Made by a program: the position numbers and the translations under genes | From: Treponema denticola | Lineage (GTDB): Bacteria > Spirochaetota > Spirochaetia > Treponematales > Treponemataceae | NCBI RefSeq assembly: GCF_024181405.1 | Contig: NZ_CP051302.1 | Span: forward strand, 1,674,001 to 1,738,000 | Length of the DNA: 64,000 bases | Reading direction: 5' to 3' | The notes under the pieces: generated by a model | What the model saw: only the letters and a program-made list of their open reading frames with translations | The model's database searches: none | What the model was told of the DNA's origin: nothing | In this document: piece after piece, positions 60,424 through 64,000 of the stretch | Layout: every line of letters begins with the position of its first letter | How positions within the stretch are numbered: the stretch's first letter is position 1

Positions 60424-60981
60424 TTAGTTTTCCATTATTTCTTTTTCTTTTGCTTCAAGTACCTTGTTTATTTCGGCAATGTAAGCATCGGTGGATTTTT
60501 GGAAAGCGTCCTCAGCCGTCTTTAACTGATCTTCGCTTATCTTTCCGTCCTTTTGTAATTTTTTTGCCTCATCAATTCCGTCACGTCTGATATTACGCAC
60601 TGAAACTCTTGAATTTTCGGCAATGGTCTTTGCCTTTTTTGCAAGGTCCTTTCTGCGATCTTCGGTCAACGGCGGAATTGCAATACGGATAACCTTTCCG
60701 TCATTTGTAGGATTAACCGAAAGGTCTGCCTGTAAAACAGCCTTTTCGATTTCGACCAATAAACCCTTATCCCAGGGCTGAATTACTACAAGCCTTGCTT
60801 CGGGAATAGAAATATTTGCAAGTTGGTTAAGAGGAGTGGACTCGCCATAGCAATTTACTCTTATCTTATCAAAAAGAGCAGAAGATGCCCGTCCGGTTCT
60901 CAGCATATTGAATTCTTCTTTTAATGCAGCAACCGCTTTTTTCATTTTTTCTTCACAATTTTTTTTAACTTCCTCTATCAT
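60424..60981 (-). CDS. frr: Ribosome recycling factor
   Basis: The protein has 185 residues, the standard length. It starts with a three-helix bundle (MKKAVAALKEEFNMLRTGRASSALFD), then the small domain with YGESTPLNQLANISIPEARLVVIQPWDKGLL and KAVLQADLSVNPTNDGKVIRIAIPPLTEDRRKDL. With EF-G it splits post-termination ribosomes. It is adjacent to uppS without a gap and about 83 nt after tsf. Confidence 0.97.
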   Translation of the reverse strand: MIEEVKKNCEEKMKKAVAALKEEFNMLRTGRASSALFDKIRVNCYGESTPLNQLANISIPEARLVVIQPWDKGLLVEIEKAVLQADLSVNPTNDGKVIRIAIPPLTEDRRKDLAKKAKTIAENSRVSVRNIRRDGIDEAKKLQKDGKISEDQLKTAEDAFQKSTDAYIAEINKVLEAKEKEIMEN

Positions 60982-61064
60982 AATTTGCCTCCGATTACAT
61001 TTTATTTTAACACATAAGAATTAATGCTGCAAGGACAAACCCCGCAGCATTAAAAGGTCTTAAT

Positions 61065-61907
61065 TTACATTCCAAGTCCTAATTGAAAAATAACCAATTT
61101 TGACAAGTTCAAAGAGCCGCCGGCGTCTTTGCCGACCTCAGCCATTTTCTTTGAAACGGAAAATTTATCATCTTTAACAAAGGCCTGCTCAAGGAAGCAG
61201 ATTTCGGATAAGTGCTTTGAAATTTTTCCCTTAACAATTCCTTCTTTTACGTTATCCGGCTTATTCAACTCGGCAACCTGGCCTCTAAAGATTTCTTCTT
61301 GCTCTTTGATATAAGATGCATCTACATCTTCTTTTTTAACATAGAGAGGCATAAAGGCGGCTGCATGTAAACAGCAGTCATAAGCAAATTCCTGTACCTC
61401 AGTCTTTTCAAAGATTTCAGGCTTATCCGACTTTAAAACTATAATAACACCGGTTTTTTTGTCGGAGTGAATATAGCGTGAAAGGTACTCGTCTGCACCG
61501 GCCTTTACGTTGATTAAGCGTGTAAGGTTCATGTTCTCTCGTACACGGGTAGCTAAATCCAAGAGCTTATCATTGAGCTCGGGTGTAACTTCAGAAATGT
61601 CCTTATCAAAGGCTGTTTTTGCAATGTCTTCTCCGACAGCGATAAAGTCCGCATTTTTTGCAACAAAGTCCGTCTCGCAAGTCATTTCGAGCATAACGGC
61701 TTTTTTGTGATCGCTTTTAATAACGATGATACCTTCGCTGGTTACTCTGTCAGCACGCTTTTCGACAGCGGCCAAACCTTTTTCTTTTAAGTATTTTTCA
61801 GCCTCTTTAGCGTCTCCGTTACAGTGCTGCAAGGCCTTTTTGCACTCCATCATACCTGCACCGGTTTTATCGCGTAATTCTTTTACATCAGATGCTTTAA
61901 TATCCAT
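61065..61907 (-). CDS. tsf: Translation elongation factor Ts
   Basis: The protein has 280 residues. The N-terminal UBA-like segment is VKELRDKTGAGMMECKKALQ, and the EF-Tu contact TDFVAKNADF is present (TCETDFVA). C-terminal dimerisation-like region to the end. It recycles EF-Tu-GDP. It lies 11 nt after rpsB, the nearly universal rpsB-tsf operon. Confidence 0.97.
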   Translation of the reverse strand: MDIKASDVKELRDKTGAGMMECKKALQHCNGDAKEAEKYLKEKGLAAVEKRADRVTSEGIIVIKSDHKKAVMLEMTCETDFVAKNADFIAVGEDIAKTAFDKDISEVTPELNDKLLDLATRVRENMNLTRLINVKAGADEYLSRYIHSDKKTGVIIVLKSDKPEIFEKTEVQEFAYDCCLHAAAFMPLYVKKEDVDASYIKEQEEIFRGQVAELNKPDNVKEGIVKGKISKHLSEICFLEQAFVKDDKFSVSKKMAEVGKDAGGSLNLSKLVIFQLGLGM

Positions 61908-61918
61908 AAAATTTCTCC

Positions 61919-62794
61919 TTATTTGTCGTCGTATAAATCCTCATCGCTTACGAGAGAATTATCTTCTTCATCCTCATCATCTCCGGAAGCTTCATCTTTG
62001 GGAGTGTAGTTTGAATAATCGGTAATTTCTTCTTCTCTATCCTGATAGGGATCAACGCCTGAATCGCCGGACTCTTCATCTTCTTGAAGGTTTTCGATGA
62101 TTTTAAGGCCGTGCTCGTTATCGGCTTCGATAACGGCATTGGCGATTACGCCCGTAAAAAGCGAAATAGCTCTGATAGCATCATCGTTTCCGGGAATAGG
62201 ATAGTCGATGCCCTCAGGGTTACAGTTGGTGTCTACGACAGCGATGATGGGAATACCTAAGGAGCGGGCTTCTCTGATAGCAATTTCTTCTTTTCGGGTA
62301 TCGATAATAAAGAGAATTCCGGGAAGGTCCTTCATCTCTTTGATACCGCCTAAGTTTTTTTCGAGCTTTGATTTTTCTTTTTGTAAGGAAGCGATTTCTT
62401 TTTTTGTTAGGTTATCGAATGTTCCGTCAACTTCCATTTTTTCGATTTTCTTAAGACGAGCCAAGCTCTTTTTGATTGTTGAAAAGTTTGTGAGCATTCC
62501 GCCGAGCCAGCGGTTGTTAATATAGAACATTCCGCATCTTTCAGCTTCTTTTTGAATTGTCTGCTGGGCTTGTTTTTTTGTTCCTACGAACAAAACCGAC
62601 TTTCCTTCAGAAGTTGTTTTGCGGACAGCTTCATAGGCCTCACGGATTGCAACGATTGTTTTTTGCAAATCGATGATATGAATTCCATTTCTTTCCGAAA
62701 AAATGTATTTTTTCATTCTCGGATCCCAGCGTTTTACTTGATGGCCGAAATGTACGCCTGATTCAAGTAAGTTTTTCATGGTTACTACTGCCAT
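61919..62794 (-). CDS. rpsB: 30S ribosomal protein S2 with acidic C-terminal extension
   Basis: The protein has 291 residues against about 240 in most bacteria. The core is normal: [71 protein letters not shown] and [29 protein letters not shown]. The last 55 residues are an extra tail very rich in Asp, Glu and Ser (about 236-291), probably disordered. Expression is likely controlled by the hairpin-rich leader upstream. AGGAG forms the Shine-Dalgarno. Confidence 0.97.
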   Translation of the reverse strand: MAVVTMKNLLESGVHFGHQVKRWDPRMKKYIFSERNGIHIIDLQKTIVAIREAYEAVRKTTSEGKSVLFVGTKKQAQQTIQKEAERCGMFYINNRWLGGMLTNFSTIKKSLARLKKIEKMEVDGTFDNLTKKEIASLQKEKSKLEKNLGGIKEMKDLPGILFIIDTRKEEIAIREARSLGIPIIAVVDTNCNPEGIDYPIPGNDDAIRAISLFTGVIANAVIEADNEHGLKIIENLQEDEESGDSGVDPYQDREEEITDYSNYTPKDEASGDDEDEEDNSLVSDEDLYDDK

Positions 62795-62926
62795 GTGTTT
62801 CTCCTTTGGAGCTAAAAAGCTCCTGCCTTCTCTATTTCTCGGAACAGACTACAGCCCATCAAGCCCCCCTAGGGGCTGATCTTAGAGCTGTACATCCTCC
62901 CGGATATTTACCGTAAAAAACGGCAT
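62795..62926 (-). promoter_or_regulatory. rpsB mRNA leader with hairpins (putative autoregulatory)
   Basis: A leader of about 130 nt between the predicted start and the rpsB ATG holds two perfect hairpins: AGCCCC (62862-62867) with GGGGCT (62872-62877), and GGAGCT (62808-62813) with AGCTCC (62818-62823). The second lies next to the Shine-Dalgarno (AGGAG, complement of 62801-62805). Many bacteria use such a leader for S2 feedback control; whether this one binds S2 is inference. Confidence 0.5.
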
Positions 62927-62932
62927 GGGGCT

Positions 62933-62961
62933 ATTATATAGTTTTTTGAAGATTTTGTATA
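62933..62961 (-). promoter_or_regulatory. Promoter of rpsB-tsf operon
   Basis: On the minus strand: a perfect -10 TATAAT, a 17-nt spacer and -35 TATACA, followed downstream by the hairpin leader. Confidence 0.55.
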
Positions 62962-63024
62962 GTGCTTGACAAGATTTACCTAAAAGAGTTTTATCTAAAA
63001 ACTTGAAATTCGGCGGTTTTTCGT

Positions 63025-63636
63025 TTAAAGAATCCTAAATTCGGTTTTATTTAAGATTTCATACAATTCCCTGACCGGAAGACCGACTATGCCGGTATAT
63101 GAGCCTTCGATTTTTTCGATAAAAAAGGAAGCCTTACCTTGAATTTTATAAGCCCCTGCAGCATCCTTCCATTCATCGGTTTTTAGATAGGCGGAAATTT
63201 CTTTATCGGAAAGCTTTTTAAAGAAAACTTTAGAAACGCTGTGTTTTTCGTTTATTTGGCCTGTTTTACAATCGAGCAGGCAGATTGCACTCACCACAAA
63301 ATGAAACGAGCCGGAATGACTTTTGAGCATCATCTCGGCTTCTTTTTCGTTTTTAGGCTTGCCGAAGATTATTTTCTCGTTTGGAAAGGCAGTATTTTCG
63401 GCAAAAACAAGGGTATCTGCCGCCAAGATAAGCTTTTGAGAGACCTCATTTTGCGGCAAGGTCTTAAAAAGGCTTTCAGCCTTACCCCGCGCAGTTAAAA
63501 TACACCTTTTTACGGGATCCTTTTCGGTTATTGAAGATTCATCAAAATTTGAAATTTCAACGGAAAATAAAACACCCAGCGAATCGAGTATCTCTTTTCG
63601 TCTGGGTGATGCAGAGGCTAAAATCAGCTCTTTCAT
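63025..63636 (-). CDS. Maf-family nucleotide pyrophosphatase
   Basis: The protein has 203 residues. N-terminal ILASASPRRKEILDSLGV is the family signature, ILAADTLVF contains the catalytic Asp, and AGAYKIQGKASFFIEKIEGSYTGIVGLPVRELYEIL closes the fold. Maf proteins hydrolyse non-canonical or modified NTPs (dTTP/UTP type) and were first linked to septum inhibition. It begins 15 nt after the HEAT-like gene, so the two are co-transcribed. Confidence 0.95.
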   Translation of the reverse strand: MKELILASASPRRKEILDSLGVLFSVEISNFDESSITEKDPVKRCILTARGKAESLFKTLPQNEVSQKLILAADTLVFAENTAFPNEKIIFGKPKNEKEAEMMLKSHSGSFHFVVSAICLLDCKTGQINEKHSVSKVFFKKLSDKEISAYLKTDEWKDAAGAYKIQGKASFFIEKIEGSYTGIVGLPVRELYEILNKTEFRIL

Positions 63637-63651
63637 TATTTTAGTTAAATT

Positions 63652-64000
63652 TTAGTTCTTATTTTGTCCGGCCATTATTGATTTTAAAACTTCCAGAGCT
63701 CTGTTTCTAACAGGAGTTATGTAGTTAAAGTTATTGGCAATTCTCATAATACTTTCAGTCATCCCTCTCTTATTTTTTACGGTGGGAGCTAATTTTTCAT
63801 AAGCATTGAGAACTTCAAGAGCTAAGGAGCTTGTAGGATTGATAATGTCGAATTTTCGATTGATAAAGTTTATCATGTCTACAACTTCATCATTATTGTT
63901 AAAACCTAACTCACCTAAGGATTTAACGGCTTCCATTATTACTATCGGCTCATTATCGGTGTACATAACCGTCATAAGAGACTTCTTTGCCTGCTCGTTT
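63652..64000 (-). CDS. HEAT-repeat-like protein, C-terminal part (partial)
   Basis: The frame is open through the right edge (NEQAKKSL precedes the first visible Met), so the N-terminal part lies outside the window. The roughly 115 visible residues are helical repeats such as IVIMEAVKSLGELGFNNNDEVVD and SLALEVLNAYEKLAP, then VRNRALEVLKSIM, typical of HEAT/armadillo solenoids. No enzyme motif is seen. The role is probably protein binding; it heads or precedes maf on the same strand. Confidence 0.65.
   Translation of the reverse strand, partial: NEQAKKSLMTVMYTDNEPIVIMEAVKSLGELGFNNNDEVVDMINFINRKFDIINPTSSLALEVLNAYEKLAPTVKNKRGMTESIMRIANNFNYITPVRNRALEVLKSIMAGQNKN

Overview
The window reads as chromosome of an oral-type Treponema (T. 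denticola or a close relative). This rests on the AT-rich base use, the giant spirochaetal coiled-coil protein, the treponemal gene order rseP-dxr-cdsA-uppS-frr-tsf-rpsB, large lipoproteins with chlamydial-Pmp-like repeats, and an adenylate cyclase / FecR-domain / outer-membrane gene set that I recall also being grouped in T. pallidum. The species call is recognition from memory, not a database match. There is no prophage, intact insertion sequence, CRISPR array or rRNA operon.

Layout. 1-660: end of ispD and all of ispF (MEP isoprenoid pathway). 632-9518: mostly minus strand, with the coiled-coil protein, a HAD phosphatase, a divergent MscS channel, a TPR/NHL/VWA-like periplasmic protein with a TPR partner, and a galactokinase-like protein with an altered phosphate loop. 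9581-12685: lnt and an HtrA protease, convergent. 12810-15406: a compact five-gene operon (FlhB-C-terminal-like protein, HD-GYP phosphodiesterase, YraN and two small proteins). 15485-17816: serS, a small barrel-like secreted protein and a tRNA-Pro/tRNA-Arg operon. 17817-21836: a GAF/sigma-54 activator behind a Pmp-like lipoprotein. 22242-25644: PLP-binding YggS, a secreted protein, a CAT-anticodon tRNA, hemolysin III and a LysM/M23 peptidase. 25641-28890: an ECF sigma / zinc anti-sigma cassette headed by a FliL-like protein, and a second MscS-type channel. 29019-31774: an orphan NarL-type regulator, a gate-domain-like membrane protein and a CobQ-like ATPase without its glutaminase domain. 31798-42828: a probable four-gene operon of cyclase, FecR-domain protein, outer-membrane protein and a 1721-residue repeat lipoprotein. 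42947-53051: clpB, an AbgT transporter, a SanA-like protein, a UvrD-type helicase, a dicarboxylate/glutamate symporter and an M29 aminopeptidase. 53052-53371: an intergenic patch with a nuclease-gene remnant and three perfect hairpins. 53372-64000: leuS, then the long minus-strand envelope/translation run from rpsB down to rseP and an FMN-binding lipoprotein, with maf and a HEAT-like protein at the right edge.

How the parts fit. ispD/ispF at the left and dxr/uppS at the right supply isoprenoids and undecaprenyl phosphate. cdsA, lnt and the many lipoproteins serve the envelope, as do rseP, HtrA, the M23 peptidase and the two MscS channels. FlhB-like, FliL-like and HD-GYP genes point to periplasmic flagella and c-di-GMP control.

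The most unusual theme is transcriptional. Sigma-70-type promoters are easy to read here. In seven cases (HAD, MscS, galK-like, FlhB-like, serS, FliL-like, response regulator) the -10 box ends only 5-6 nt before the start codon, which predicts leaderless mRNAs. Genes with good Shine-Dalgarno sites have promoters further upstream.
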